From the NCBI RefSeq assembly GCF_033705735.1, contig NZ_CP131131.1, forward strand, positions 1,364,001 to 1,428,000: DNA of 64,000 nt, in the 5' to 3' direction. A program made the translations under genes and the position numbers. Shown here in pieces: positions 17,402 to 26,188 of this stretch; position 1 is the stretch's first letter, and the number at the start of each line of letters is the position of its first letter. The notes under the pieces were generated by a model. That model worked only from the letters and a program-made list of their open reading frames with translations, did not search any database and was not told the DNA's origin. Source of the stretch: Shinella zoogloeoides. GTDB lineage: Bacteria; Pseudomonadota; Alphaproteobacteria; Rhizobiales; Rhizobiaceae.

Positions 17402-17429
17402 AAAAGGGGCCGCCTTTTGCACCCCTTTT
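17402..17429. terminator. Bidirectional terminator between LysR and sugar ABC permease
   Basis: AAAAGGGG and CCCCTTTT pair perfectly (8 bp) around a 12-base loop. The A and T tracts let it act as a Rho-independent-like terminator in both directions between the two convergent genes. Confidence 0.65.
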
Positions 17430-17490
17430 CAGGCGTGTGGCGACCCCAGCGTCAAGATGCGGCTTGGGGAGCGCGCCGCATCCATGAAAA

Positions 17491-18714
17491 TCAGCGCCCG
17501 CTGTTGGCTTTCCGGGACAGGTAGGCGTCCAGGATGACGGCCAGGGTCAGGATCGCACCCTGCACCTCAAGGCGTGTCTGGGTCGAAGCGTTGATGAGGA
17601 GCATGCCGTTCGAGACGCTGCCGATCACCAGCGCGCCCGTCAGGGCGGCCCAGACCGATCCCCTGCCCCCGAAGAGGCTGACGCCACCGATGACCGCCGC
17701 AGCGATCGCCTCGAGAAGGAGCGTCGTGTCGGCGGAATCGGGCGATACGCCGAGAACCCGCCCCGCCGCGATCATGCCGCCGAGCGCCGCAAAAACCCCG
17801 GTCAGCGTAAACGCCGTCACCCGCAGGAACTTGACCGAGATACCCGCGCGGCGGGCGGCTTCCGCGTTCGCCCCGATGGCGTACAGGTAGACGCCGAAGC
17901 GGGTCTGGGTCGTCACATAGGCGAAGAAACCAAGCAATCCGAGCAGGAACGCGACGAGAAGCGGAACACCTCTGTACGAACTGAAGACGGCAATGACGAC
18001 GGTGCCGACGATTGCGAGCGCGACGGCCGGAGCGACGACGGACCACAGGAACGATGCAGGAAGCGCGTTGCGCTTCTTGGCGGCGTAAGATTGCAGGCTG
18101 AAGATGAGCCCAAGCGCTATGACGACGGCGAGCAGAGCCACGCTGACGGGAACGGGAAGATAAACCGTCGCGACCTTCCCGAGCGGCTGGCCGACCAGTG
18201 AAATCAGGTTCGAGCTGGCGGGCAGGAGATCGAGGAGAAGCCCCTGGAGGATGAGCGACGTACCGAGCGTCACGATGAAGGCAGGCGCTCGAAAATAGGT
18301 GATCACCAGCCCTTGCACACAGCCGATCGCCGCACCGATCAAGAGACCGACAGCGACGGCCGTCACGGTATCGAACCCTTGGTTGACGGCCATTCCAGCC
18401 GTAATCGCGGCCGATACCGCGCCGGTCGCGACGACGGACAGGTCGATCTCGCCGATGACCAGCACGAACATGAGGCCGAGCGCCACGATGCCGGTCGTCA
18501 CGATCTGCAGCGAAAGGTTCGACAAGTTCCTCGGGCTGAGGAATAGCGGGTTCGCCCACGCGAAGTAGGCCCAGATGAGAACGAGCGCAAGAAGAACGGG
18601 CAGCATGCGATACCGCGTCGCCAGTGCTCCCAAGACAGCGTCAAGCTTCATTTTCGGTGTTTCCTGAGGAGCGGAATTGGCGAAAGTGGTCAAGGCGGAT
18701 AACTGCTTAGACAT
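17491..18714 (-). CDS. Sugar ABC transporter permease (XylH/RbsC type)
   Basis: The 407 aa protein is a multi-spanning permease of the BPD_transp_2 family, with about ten hydrophobic segments (for example VLLALVLIWAYFAW and VTTGIVALGLMFVLVIGEIDLSV) and the conserved GEIDLSVV and ALGGMIAAGR motifs of monosaccharide importers. Length matches XylH better than RbsC. Its ATG overlaps the 3' end of the ATPase gene by 8 bases and has AGGAGG inside that gene. Third gene of binding protein, ATPase, permease. Confidence 0.93.
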   Translation of the reverse strand: MSKQLSALTTFANSAPQETPKMKLDAVLGALATRYRMLPVLLALVLIWAYFAWANPLFLSPRNLSNLSLQIVTTGIVALGLMFVLVIGEIDLSVVATGAVSAAITAGMAVNQGFDTVTAVAVGLLIGAAIGCVQGLVITYFRAPAFIVTLGTSLILQGLLLDLLPASSNLISLVGQPLGKVATVYLPVPVSVALLAVVIALGLIFSLQSYAAKKRNALPASFLWSVVAPAVALAIVGTVVIAVFSSYRGVPLLVAFLLGLLGFFAYVTTQTRFGVYLYAIGANAEAARRAGISVKFLRVTAFTLTGVFAALGGMIAAGRVLGVSPDSADTTLLLEAIAAAVIGGVSLFGGRGSVWAALTGALVIGSVSNGMLLINASTQTRLEVQGAILTLAVILDAYLSRKANSGR

Positions 18715-19507
18715 GGTGCACCTCCTCCCGACGCGAAAGCGCAGCCATTTCCTCGTTGCTGATCATCCCGGTGATGGCGCCGACCAACTCTTCGCGGGTG
18801 TAGCTCCCACGGCTGACTTCCGCCACCTTGCTGCCAAGTCGCAGAACCACGACGCGATCGGCGACCTGCTGGACATCGCCCAGGTCATGGCTGATCACGA
18901 TGACCGCCCGCCCCTGCGCGCGGAGGCGCTCGATCAGGTTCAGAACCTGCTTGCGCTGTGCGACGCCGAGCGCGGCCGTGGGCTCGTCGAGGAGCACGAC
19001 ACGGGGGTCGGTCAGGATCGAACGGCAGATCGCCACCGATTGGCGCTGCCCTCCCGACAGGGCGTTCGCAGGCACGTTGATGTCGCGGATCTTCACGTCA
19101 AGGTTTGCCAGCACCTCTTTCGCGCGCGCCTCCATGCGTGCACGGTCAAGCCGCCGCCCCTTGTACCAGGGGTGATAGTATTCACGCCCAAGGAAGAGGT
19201 TCTGCACCGTATCGAGATTGTCGCAGATGGCGAGATCCTGGTAGACCGTCTGGATACCCGCCGCGTTCGCGTCATGCGGGCTTTTCAGCGAAAGCGGTAT
19301 TCCGGAGACGAGGATTTCGCCTTCGTCGGGAGACTGGATGCCGGAGATCGTCTTGACCAGCGTACTCTTTCCCGCGCCGTTGTCGCCGACCAGAGCGACG
19401 ACTTCACCCGGCCATATGCTGAGTGATACCCTGGTGAGGGCAGCGACTCCTCCGAAACGTCTCGAGACGTTTCGGACCTCCAGGATCGGAGGTTCGTTCT
19501 TATTCAT
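18707..19507 (-). CDS. Sugar ABC transporter ATP-binding protein (single domain)
   Basis: This 266 aa ATPase has Walker A GDNGAGKST, signature LSGGQRQ, Walker B VVLLDEPTAALG and switch His in VVISHDLGDV. Xylose/ribose importers normally use a double-domain ATPase of about 500 aa; a half-length protein is the known pattern of FrcA-like rhizobial fructose importers. It is not a truncation, since all motifs and a normal stop are present. It should homodimerise under the permease. Confidence 0.92.
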   Translation of the reverse strand: MNKNEPPILEVRNVSRRFGGVAALTRVSLSIWPGEVVALVGDNGAGKSTLVKTISGIQSPDEGEILVSGIPLSLKSPHDANAAGIQTVYQDLAICDNLDTVQNLFLGREYYHPWYKGRRLDRARMEARAKEVLANLDVKIRDINVPANALSGGQRQSVAICRSILTDPRVVLLDEPTAALGVAQRKQVLNLIERLRAQGRAVIVISHDLGDVQQVADRVVVLRLGSKVAEVSRGSYTREELVGAITGMISNEEMAALSRREEVHHV

Positions 19508-19534
19508 GACTAGGACCCCATTATGCGTTTTTGA

Positions 19535-19557
19535 GGAGCCGCCTTATCGACGGCCCC
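19535..19557 (-). other. Intercistronic stem-loop between binding protein and ATPase genes
   Basis: On the minus strand GGGGCCG pairs with CGGCTCC (7 bp with one G-U) around a 9-base loop, followed by TCAAAAAC. It sits right after the binding-protein gene, as in the other ABC operons of the window, and probably tunes transcript ratios. Confidence 0.45.
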
Positions 19558-19570
19558 TTTTCCGTCCGGT

Positions 19571-20644
19571 TCAGTTCTTGCAGAAGTCCGCATCCTTCCC
19601 GATGCCGCCGCACAGCTCTTCCTTCGTGAAAAGCCCGGCGTCGATCACAGTTTCCTGCACGTTGTCCGGGGTGATGAACACATTCGGCTCAAGCCGCGCC
19701 GGGACACCGCCCTCGGTGAAATTGTTGGGCCAGGTCCCGTTGACGATGCCAGCCGGAGCCTCCTCGCCCTTGACCTTCGAAACGATCAGCTGGACGGCTG
19801 CATCAGCCATTTGCCTGTAGGGCGGCGCCATGTCGGCGGCCTGCCAGCCAAGGAGCACGCGCTGGATCCCCTCGAGGGTCGCATCATAGCCGCCATAGAC
19901 CTTCACCTTGCCGACGAGATCCTGCGCGCTCAGCGCGGCGATGGCCCCGCCGCCCGTGTCGTCGTTCATGACGACGACACCGTCGACCTCGTTGTTGGTC
20001 TTCGTGAGGCACTGTTCCATGTTCTTCTGTGCGTTCGCGGCCAGATACAGGAGGGCATCGGCCTGGCAGGCGATTTCGACGGTGCCATTCTCGATGAGCG
20101 GCTTGAGGTATTTGTCGAAACCCTTCATCTGCTCGGGATAGAAAGCGAACTTGGGATCGCCCAGCATATAGGCAAGCCGGACAGGACGATGTTCAGGGAG
20201 ATGTTCGGAGAGATACTTCCCCTGCGCCTCGCCGATGTCGCTGAATGGGACGGAAACATGGTAGGCGACCGGGCCCGGACCCGGATCATGCGCATAGGTC
20301 ACCACGGGAACGCCGTCGGCGTCGGCTTTCGCGAGGATACTCGCGGACCGGGGCGGATCGACGGAGGCGAGGATGATGCCGAGCGCCCCGCTGGCGAGGG
20401 CGGACTCCGCCTGCGAGACCTGCTGCTGCATATCGTCGTTGGCGTTGAGGACCTTGATCTCGACGCCGGGAGCGTATTTCTTCATTGCCGCCGTGATGTT
20501 CGGAATGTCGAACTTTGCCCAGCGGTTCGTCGTCACGTTCGGCACGAGAAGATAGACGGTTCCTGATGGCTCAGCGGCTCGCACCGTCGCAGCGCTGAAA
20601 AGTGCGGTTGCAGAGAGTAGCGCTGCAAGGATTATAGATTTCAT
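19571..20644 (-). CDS. Periplasmic sugar-binding protein (xylose/ribose type)
   Basis: The 357 aa protein begins with a signal peptide (MKSIILAALLSATALFSAATVRA) and continues as a periplasmic-binding-protein-I domain: YLLVPNVTTNRWAKFDIPNI, NANDDMQQQVSQAESALASGALGIILASVD, VVVMNDDTGGGAIAAL and VYGGYDATLEGIQRV. The ATG at 20642-20644 has GGGGA upstream; a TTG seven codons earlier is less likely. Four cysteines in the C-terminal half may form disulfides. It is the first gene of the importer operon and has an imperfect LysR-type palindrome about 185 bp upstream. Confidence 0.9.
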   Translation of the reverse strand: MKSIILAALLSATALFSAATVRAAEPSGTVYLLVPNVTTNRWAKFDIPNITAAMKKYAPGVEIKVLNANDDMQQQVSQAESALASGALGIILASVDPPRSASILAKADADGVPVVTYAHDPGPGPVAYHVSVPFSDIGEAQGKYLSEHLPEHRPVRLAYMLGDPKFAFYPEQMKGFDKYLKPLIENGTVEIACQADALLYLAANAQKNMEQCLTKTNNEVDGVVVMNDDTGGGAIAALSAQDLVGKVKVYGGYDATLEGIQRVLLGWQAADMAPPYRQMADAAVQLIVSKVKGEEAPAGIVNGTWPNNFTEGGVPARLEPNVFITPDNVQETVIDAGLFTKEELCGGIGKDADFCKN

Positions 20645-20992
20645 CGGTTCATTCCCCTTCTTCAATCACGGCAAGTCTCTCGCCGGTTGTCGATACAAGT
20701 GCGCTGATTGTTCTTATTGCCTGCCGGTGACATGGTCCCGAATAACGCCGCATCTCTTCCGGTCGTTCAGGTGATTGCAGGCTAGTGCGGCCCGTATAGC
20801 CGCTCAAGATAACCCGCGTCATTTCATCATGACTTTTTCTCATGCCGTTCATTGGCGAAAAGAAAACGCCGCAGCGGATCGGCCGCGACCTTCGTGGGAG
20901 TCCGGGCGACGACGGATCGCGGCGTCGATAAAACATTACGAGCGCCACCGGGGCCTCCCTTCAGCGCCCGAAAGATGAAGTTCGCGATTTGG
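20645..20992. other. Intergenic region between GMC gene and sugar ABC operon
   Basis: About 350 bases without a credible gene; short open frames here show no family signal. It should hold the promoter of the leftward ABC operon and the end of the GMC transcript. The only recognisable element is the LysR-type palindrome at 20829-20843; no strong terminator is seen. Confidence 0.5.
20829..20843. promoter_or_regulatory. LysR-type palindromic operator, copy 2 (imperfect)
   Basis: ATGAC-TTTTT-CTCAT differs from a perfect ATGAC-N5-GTCAT palindrome at one base. Read on the other strand (ATGAGAAAAAGTCAT) it matches copy 1 at 13 of 15 positions. It lies upstream of the sugar-binding-protein gene. Confidence 0.5.
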
Positions 20993-22600
20993 CTAATATG
21001 CCAACATCATGTCGGCCGCTTTCTCTGCGATCATTATCGTCGCGGCGTTGGTGTTGCCGCTAACCATCGTCGGCATGATCGATGCATCGGCGACGCGCAG
21101 CTTCGCGATGCCATGAACCCTCAGCTTCTCATCCACGACGGCCATCGCATCCTGGCCCATCTTGGCCGTGCCGCATGTATGGTGACCGATCCCCGAGGTG
21201 CTTCGGATATAGGCGTCAAGCTCCGCATCCGACCTGATATCGGCACCCGGGGTAAGCTCCGGTCCGCGGTAAGGCTCGAAGGCTTCCTGTGCGAAGATTT
21301 TGCGGGTTACACGGATAGCCTCACGAGTGACCGCCATGTCGTATTCAGATGAGAGGAAGTTCGGATCGAAGACTGGAGCCCCCTTGGGATCGGCGGACTT
21401 CAGCCACATTTTCCCGCGGCTTTCGGGCCGGTTCGGCCAAACATGCACAACGTAGGAATGCCCTTCGAGTTCGTCCGCCCAAGGCATCCAGATTTTGAGG
21501 CCCTGCCCTGGATAATACGGGATGAACACCGCCTGGCATTCGGGAGCCTCGACACCGGGCTGCGTATTGAAGAAGCCACCGGCTTCAAGCGGGCTCTGCG
21601 ATACCTGACCTTTCTTGAAAAGCAGGCTATTCATCATCGCGAAGGTCAGCGAGTGGATGCGCAGGGAAGATGCCATGGAAACAGGCTTCTTCGAACTGTG
21701 CGCCACCGAAACGTTCACATGGTCCTGCAGGTTGGCGCCGACGCCCGGAAGATGTCTCACCGGAGAGATGCCGAGCTTGCCGAGCGCCTCCTGATCACCG
21801 ATCCCCGAAAGCATGAGAATTTTGGGGGAATTGAATGACCCGGCAGCCAGGACGATCTCGCGATTTGCCCGCACGCGATGGACCGTTCCGCCCTTCTCAT
21901 ATTCGATGGCTACGGCCTCGCCGTTTTCGACAATCACCTTGTGGACGTTCGCATTCACCTCCACCTTGAGGTTCGGGCGGCTCATCGCCGGGCGAAGAAA
22001 TGTCTTCGCCGTCGTCTGGCGACGTCCTTCGGCAATGTTGAAGTCGTAGACTCCGAACCCCTCCTGGGAAGCGCCGTTGAAATCGTTGTTCAACGGGTAA
22101 CCGGCCTGCTGGCAAGCCTCCAGATAGGCCGTGGTCAATTCACTGACCATCGGCGGCTTGGTGACGGGCATCGGACCACGCGTGCTGTGGAACGCGTTGT
22201 CGCCTCCGAAATACTTCTCCGATTTCCGGAAATACGGGAGGACATCTTCGAAAGACCAGCCCGGATTTCCAAGCTGCCGCCAGGTGTCGAAGTCGGCAGG
22301 ATTACCCCGAATGTACTGCGCCCCGTTGAAAATGAAGGAACCGCCGAGCATCTTCCCTCGAGGAAAGTACTGGGTTCGTCCATTCATGTTCTTCTGGGGT
22401 ACGCAATTGTACGACCAATTATTACGCTTGAACGAGAACAGCTTCGCAGCGAGAAACGGCAGATCATACGAGATTTCGCGGCCCGCCCCCCCTGCCTCGA
22501 GAAGCAGGACACGATCGCCTCGTGCGCTGAGCCGGCTGGCCAGTACACTCCCGGCCGACCCGCCGCCGACGACTACAAAATCGAAACTATCACTGTTCAA
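20993..22600 (-). CDS. GMC-family FAD-dependent oxidoreductase (choline-dehydrogenase-like)
   Basis: This 535 aa flavoenzyme has the Rossmann motif VVVGGGSAGSVLASRLS near residue 10, the GMC signature GKMLGGSFIFNGAQYIRGN, a second signature GSFNSPKILMLSGIG, and the catalytic His pair region GIGHHTCGTAKMG with SGNTNAATIMIAEKAA at the end. GMC enzymes oxidise alcohols or sugars. The apparent start is TTG at 22598-22600 with GGAG ten bases upstream; no downstream ATG keeps the FAD motif. A LysR-type palindrome lies 83 bp upstream. Its natural substrate is unknown. Confidence 0.9.
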   Translation of the reverse strand: MNSDSFDFVVVGGGSAGSVLASRLSARGDRVLLLEAGGAGREISYDLPFLAAKLFSFKRNNWSYNCVPQKNMNGRTQYFPRGKMLGGSFIFNGAQYIRGNPADFDTWRQLGNPGWSFEDVLPYFRKSEKYFGGDNAFHSTRGPMPVTKPPMVSELTTAYLEACQQAGYPLNNDFNGASQEGFGVYDFNIAEGRRQTTAKTFLRPAMSRPNLKVEVNANVHKVIVENGEAVAIEYEKGGTVHRVRANREIVLAAGSFNSPKILMLSGIGDQEALGKLGISPVRHLPGVGANLQDHVNVSVAHSSKKPVSMASSLRIHSLTFAMMNSLLFKKGQVSQSPLEAGGFFNTQPGVEAPECQAVFIPYYPGQGLKIWMPWADELEGHSYVVHVWPNRPESRGKMWLKSADPKGAPVFDPNFLSSEYDMAVTREAIRVTRKIFAQEAFEPYRGPELTPGADIRSDAELDAYIRSTSGIGHHTCGTAKMGQDAMAVVDEKLRVHGIAKLRVADASIMPTMVSGNTNAATIMIAEKAADMMLAY

Positions 22601-22682
22601 GACGATTAACTCCGCGTTCCCGGTTTTGCGCCTACCTTGCCGAAACCGGTTCTCGCATCAAGCCATGCACACTCGTTTCTCC

Positions 22683-22697
22683 ATGACTTTGAGTCAT
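22683..22697. promoter_or_regulatory. LysR-type palindromic operator, copy 3
   Basis: ATGAC-TTTGA-GTCAT is a perfect 5 bp inverted repeat fitting T-N11-A. It shares the preceding TCTCC with copy 1 at 16376-16392. It lies between the MFS gene end and the GMC start, in position to control the GMC gene. Confidence 0.6.
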
Positions 22698-22749
22698 ATG
22701 GCGCTCGTAGCGCTGCATATCGAAAGGAGGCTTGCCGCGGGCATTCACC

Positions 22750-23931
22750 CTAGAGAGCCGTTTCGTGACTGACCGCGCTGATCGCCGGCTTAGCCGCCCG
22801 CCGGACGTTCAGCGCACCGCTGGCGAAAATGGCCACGAGAATGAGGGGCAGGCATATGGCGTATAACATTCTCATACCCCAAGCCTCGGCGACGAACCCG
22901 AGCAGAGGCGGCGCAAGGAAAAACACGACGAAAGCCATCTGCCCGACCGCGGCCACGTTAACTGCCGACGCCCTGTCAGTCCTTTGCGCCGCCGCAGAGA
23001 GCGCCATCGGATAGACTGCGCTGCATCCGCCGCCCATCATCGCGAAGCCAGCCAAGGCGGCGTATTCATGCGGGGAGAGCCAAACGATTGCCAGGCCGAT
23101 CGCTGCGACCGTGAGGAGGGTTTGTGCGACGACGCGTGCTCCAAATCGATCCACCACGGGATCGATCGTAACGCGGGCCAGCGCCATGAAAAATGCGAAC
23201 AGCGTCAAGCCAGATCCGCCAATAAACGGTTCAGATTTGAAAACGTCCCGCATATAGATCGCCGACCAGTCCAGACCCGCGCCCTCCACGAGACATGCCG
23301 AGATGCCGATGATGCACAATGGCATAAGCGAAAGCGTGGGAAAGGCGATCAAGGGCGCTTTCTGCTCCTCGACAACCTTTGGGATGGTTGCGTTTTCCAT
23401 CCCTTTGACAACGACGAGGGACAACAAAACGACGATCGTCGCCATGACGATCATGTGCGTTGTCATCGGTATTTCAGCCTGCCGGATGAAGGAGGCCGTG
23501 ACAGCGGTGACGAAGAAACCGACACTCCAGAAGCCGTGCGACCGGTTCATGATGCTGACACCCTTCTGAGCCTCGATCCGCCCAATCTCGATGTTCAGCG
23601 CAAGCTCAAGCGTTCCCGTAAAGAGACCGGTCAGGAAGAGACAGCCAAACACGGCACCTGCGCCTGGCAGCACCGGCGTCAATGCGAGCAGGAGGCCGAT
23701 CGCGGGGATCGCGATTGAAAATGTCCGCTTGCTGCCGAGGCGGGCAATGATGGGAGCAGAGGCCGAAAGAGAAATCAGCGAGCCTATGGCAAGCCCGATC
23801 AAGGTCATGCCCAGTTCGGCCTTGTTGACCGCGAGCCTTGTCTGCAGGTCTGGAATTCGCGCCATGAACGCGCCGGTCGCAATAGCAAGCAGGAAAAACG
23901 CCAGATATGGCCTTTGGTGAGCTGCGATCAT
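22750..23931 (-). CDS. MFS transporter
   Basis: The 393 aa inner-membrane protein has about twelve hydrophobic segments in two six-helix halves (PYLAFFLLAIATGAFMARIPDLQ at the start; ALAGFAMMGGGCSAVYPMALSAA late), typical of a YbjJ/FucP-like major facilitator. It is the last gene of the leftward LacI-flanked run, 27 bases after the HAD phosphatase gene. It may import or export a pathway compound; the direction cannot be told. Confidence 0.88.
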   Translation of the reverse strand: MIAAHQRPYLAFFLLAIATGAFMARIPDLQTRLAVNKAELGMTLIGLAIGSLISLSASAPIIARLGSKRTFSIAIPAIGLLLALTPVLPGAGAVFGCLFLTGLFTGTLELALNIEIGRIEAQKGVSIMNRSHGFWSVGFFVTAVTASFIRQAEIPMTTHMIVMATIVVLLSLVVVKGMENATIPKVVEEQKAPLIAFPTLSLMPLCIIGISACLVEGAGLDWSAIYMRDVFKSEPFIGGSGLTLFAFFMALARVTIDPVVDRFGARVVAQTLLTVAAIGLAIVWLSPHEYAALAGFAMMGGGCSAVYPMALSAAAQRTDRASAVNVAAVGQMAFVVFFLAPPLLGFVAEAWGMRMLYAICLPLILVAIFASGALNVRRAAKPAISAVSHETAL

Positions 23932-23958
23932 GGAGATGGACTTCTTTGCTGAAGCTCG

Positions 23959-24618
23959 TCACCGCGCCAGTCGAGCGGCGCGTTCGAACCCGATGAGATC
24001 GGGGGCCTTCTGCACATCGGCGGGGAAAAGGTCAACCACATCGGGTGCGACGATCGCCAGAAACGGGATGCCGATCTTACGGGCCGCGTGAAACTCGGTG
24101 GGTGAATCCCCGACCGCCAGACACTCCACGGCTTCGGCGCTCTCCAGCCGCATCACGTTCCGAAACTCGGCATATTTCGACTTGGGCGAACCCGATACGG
24201 TCCGGAAATACCGCGACAACCCGCGCCGTTCGATTACCAGCCTGAGATCATCCTCCGGCATTCCTGAAACGACGTGCATCGGAATTTCGTTTTCAAGACG
24301 GGCAAGAAGAGCCTCGGCGCCGGGGATAAACGCGCAATTGAGCATGCCCTCATCGATGATTTCCGCGAAACGGTCACAGAGATTTTCAACTGTCGCCTCA
24401 TCGCCGGGTCGGCCGAACACCTCGCGCTCGAAATACTCGAACTTTTGACGTCGGCCAATTCCGCCATTCTGTTCCTGGTACTCGACGACTTCAGCGACCT
24501 TTTCCGGGTCTTCGCAGCTGTATACCTGCGCAAAGGCCGCGGTCTTCAAGCGTGCGGAATCAAGAATGACACCGTCGAAGTCGAAGATGATGGTCTTGAA
24601 GCGGTCGAGATAAGGCAT
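23959..24618 (-). CDS. HAD-superfamily phosphatase (PGMB/Gph-like)
   Basis: The 219 aa protein has HAD motif I FDFDGVILDS near residue 12, a helical cap, motif II VVSGMPEDD, motif III Lys in GSPKSKYAEF and motif IV VGDSPTEFHAA. These support hydrolysis of a small phosphorylated metabolite. The start at 24616-24618 lies 2 bases after the aspartase stop, so the genes are coupled. Substrate unknown. Confidence 0.88.
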   Translation of the reverse strand: MPYLDRFKTIIFDFDGVILDSARLKTAAFAQVYSCEDPEKVAEVVEYQEQNGGIGRRQKFEYFEREVFGRPGDEATVENLCDRFAEIIDEGMLNCAFIPGAEALLARLENEIPMHVVSGMPEDDLRLVIERRGLSRYFRTVSGSPKSKYAEFRNVMRLESAEAVECLAVGDSPTEFHAARKIGIPFLAIVAPDVVDLFPADVQKAPDLIGFERAARLAR

Positions 24619-24620
24619 GC

Positions 24621-26066
24621 CTATTTTCCATTTGCCGGCTGATTGCGAAAACGCGAGGGGCGCGTCAAAGCCTTCGTGTCGAGAACCTGTTCCAGGAGAT
24701 CGGCTGACAAGGTGTTGCTCTCGTCCAGCAACGCCCTCATGGTGCGGCCGCTCCGGAGAATTTCCTTCGCCATCTCGGCAGCCTTCTCGTATCCGATGAG
24801 CGACGTCAACGCAGTCGCGAGCGCCGTGCCCGCTTCGAGATGCTCCTTGCAGCGCTCCTCGTTCGCCGTGATCCCGGCAATACACTTTTCCCTGAGGGTT
24901 CTCACTGCATTGGTCAGCAACGTGATGGACTGCAACAGATTGAAGACGATGACGGGCTCGAAAGCGTTGAGCTGGAGTTGACCTGCTTCCGCCGCCAGGG
25001 TCACGACGAGATCGGCTCCGATGACCTGGAAAGCAACCTGATTGACCACTTCGGGAATGACCGGGTTGACCTTGCCGGGCATGATCGACGAGCCGGGCTG
25101 CATCGGCGGCAGGTTGATTTCGCCAAAGCCCCCACGCGGTCCGCTCGAAAGCAGCCTGAGATCGTTCGAAATCTTGGAAAGCTTCACCGCCGTCCGCTTG
25201 ATGGTGCCGGAGAAGAGGACAAACGCTCCCGTATCCCAGCAAGCCTCGACAAAGTCCGATGCGGGAACGAGGTCGACCGACGACACTTCCGCGAGCTTCT
25301 TGATGGCAAGAGCCGCGTAGCGAGGATCGGCGGTAATGCCGGTTCCGATCGCCGTACCGCCCAGGTTGATTTCCTTGAGAAGCCTTGCCGCCTCCTCGAG
25401 CCGAAGGATATCCTCCCTCAACGTCACCGCGAAGGCCATAAATTCCTGCCCCAACGTCATGGGAACGGCATCCTGCAGTTGCGTGCGCCCGAGCTTGAGG
25501 ATGTCCGCGAACTCCGCTGCTTTCGCTTCGAAAGCGTCCGCGATATCCGCCAGCTCGTTCGACAGGCTGTCGTAGCTGAGAAGGAGCGCCAGACGGATCG
25601 CCGTGGGATAGACGTCGTTTGTGGACTGCGAGAGATTGACGTCGTTGTTCGGGTGGATGACATCGAAGCTTCCCTTGGGAAGTCCAAGATGTTCCAAAGC
25701 GAGGTTCGCCACCACCTCATTCACATTCATGTTCGTCGATGTCCCGGCTCCCCCCTGGAAAACGTCGAGGACGAATTGGTCCGCGAGCTTGCCGCCGGCG
25801 ATGTCGTCACAGGCGGCGACGATCGCGTCCGCCTTCTTCCTGTCGAGGTCGCCGAGTTCCAGATTCGCCAGCGCCGCCGCTTTCTTCACGAAGGCCAACG
25901 CCCGGATGAAGACCGCATAATGCCCGATCGGGATGCCCGAAATCTGGAAGTTGGCGAAAGCCCTTGCCGTTTGAGCGGCGTAATAGGCGTCGGCATCGAC
26001 GTCGATTTCGCCAAGGGAATCGTGCTCACGCCGCTTGGCGACGGTAAGGGGCAGCATGTCAGTCAT
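24621..26066 (-). CDS. aspA: Aspartate ammonia-lyase (aspartase/fumarase superfamily)
   Basis: This 481 aa protein matches aspartase over its whole length: RREHDSLGEIDVDADAYYAAQT, the N-terminal GGAGTSTNMNVNEV, NDVNLSQSTNDVYPTA, the TQLQDAVPMTLGQEF region and the mobile catalytic signature GSSIMPGKVNPVIPE with the active Ser. The reaction is L-aspartate to fumarate and ammonia. Fumarase activity or action on an N-substituted aspartate cannot be excluded. The start at 26064-26066 is supported by an AAGG-type site. It lies downstream of an aldehyde dehydrogenase gene with a hairpin between. Confidence 0.87.
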   Translation of the reverse strand: MTDMLPLTVAKRREHDSLGEIDVDADAYYAAQTARAFANFQISGIPIGHYAVFIRALAFVKKAAALANLELGDLDRKKADAIVAACDDIAGGKLADQFVLDVFQGGAGTSTNMNVNEVVANLALEHLGLPKGSFDVIHPNNDVNLSQSTNDVYPTAIRLALLLSYDSLSNELADIADAFEAKAAEFADILKLGRTQLQDAVPMTLGQEFMAFAVTLREDILRLEEAARLLKEINLGGTAIGTGITADPRYAALAIKKLAEVSSVDLVPASDFVEACWDTGAFVLFSGTIKRTAVKLSKISNDLRLLSSGPRGGFGEINLPPMQPGSSIMPGKVNPVIPEVVNQVAFQVIGADLVVTLAAEAGQLQLNAFEPVIVFNLLQSITLLTNAVRTLREKCIAGITANEERCKEHLEAGTALATALTSLIGYEKAAEMAKEILRSGRTMRALLDESNTLSADLLEQVLDTKALTRPSRFRNQPANGK

Positions 26067-26102
26067 TTCTAGGAACCTTCTACGAACCTGCCGGAAGAAA
26101 AA

Positions 26103-26136
26103 TGGGCCGGTGGCGGATCGGAGCCACCACCAGCCC
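26103..26136 (-). other. Intercistronic stem-loop between aldehyde dehydrogenase and aspartase genes
   Basis: GGTGGC and GCCACC pair around an 8-base loop, extended by an outer TGGGC/GCCCA pairing with a small bulge. It may act as a partial terminator or RNA-stability element; no T run is present. Confidence 0.45.
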
Positions 26137-26188
26137 ACGGCTGCCTTGGGAAGAGCAACGCTTTAGACAGCCATTCACCGCATGGTTA

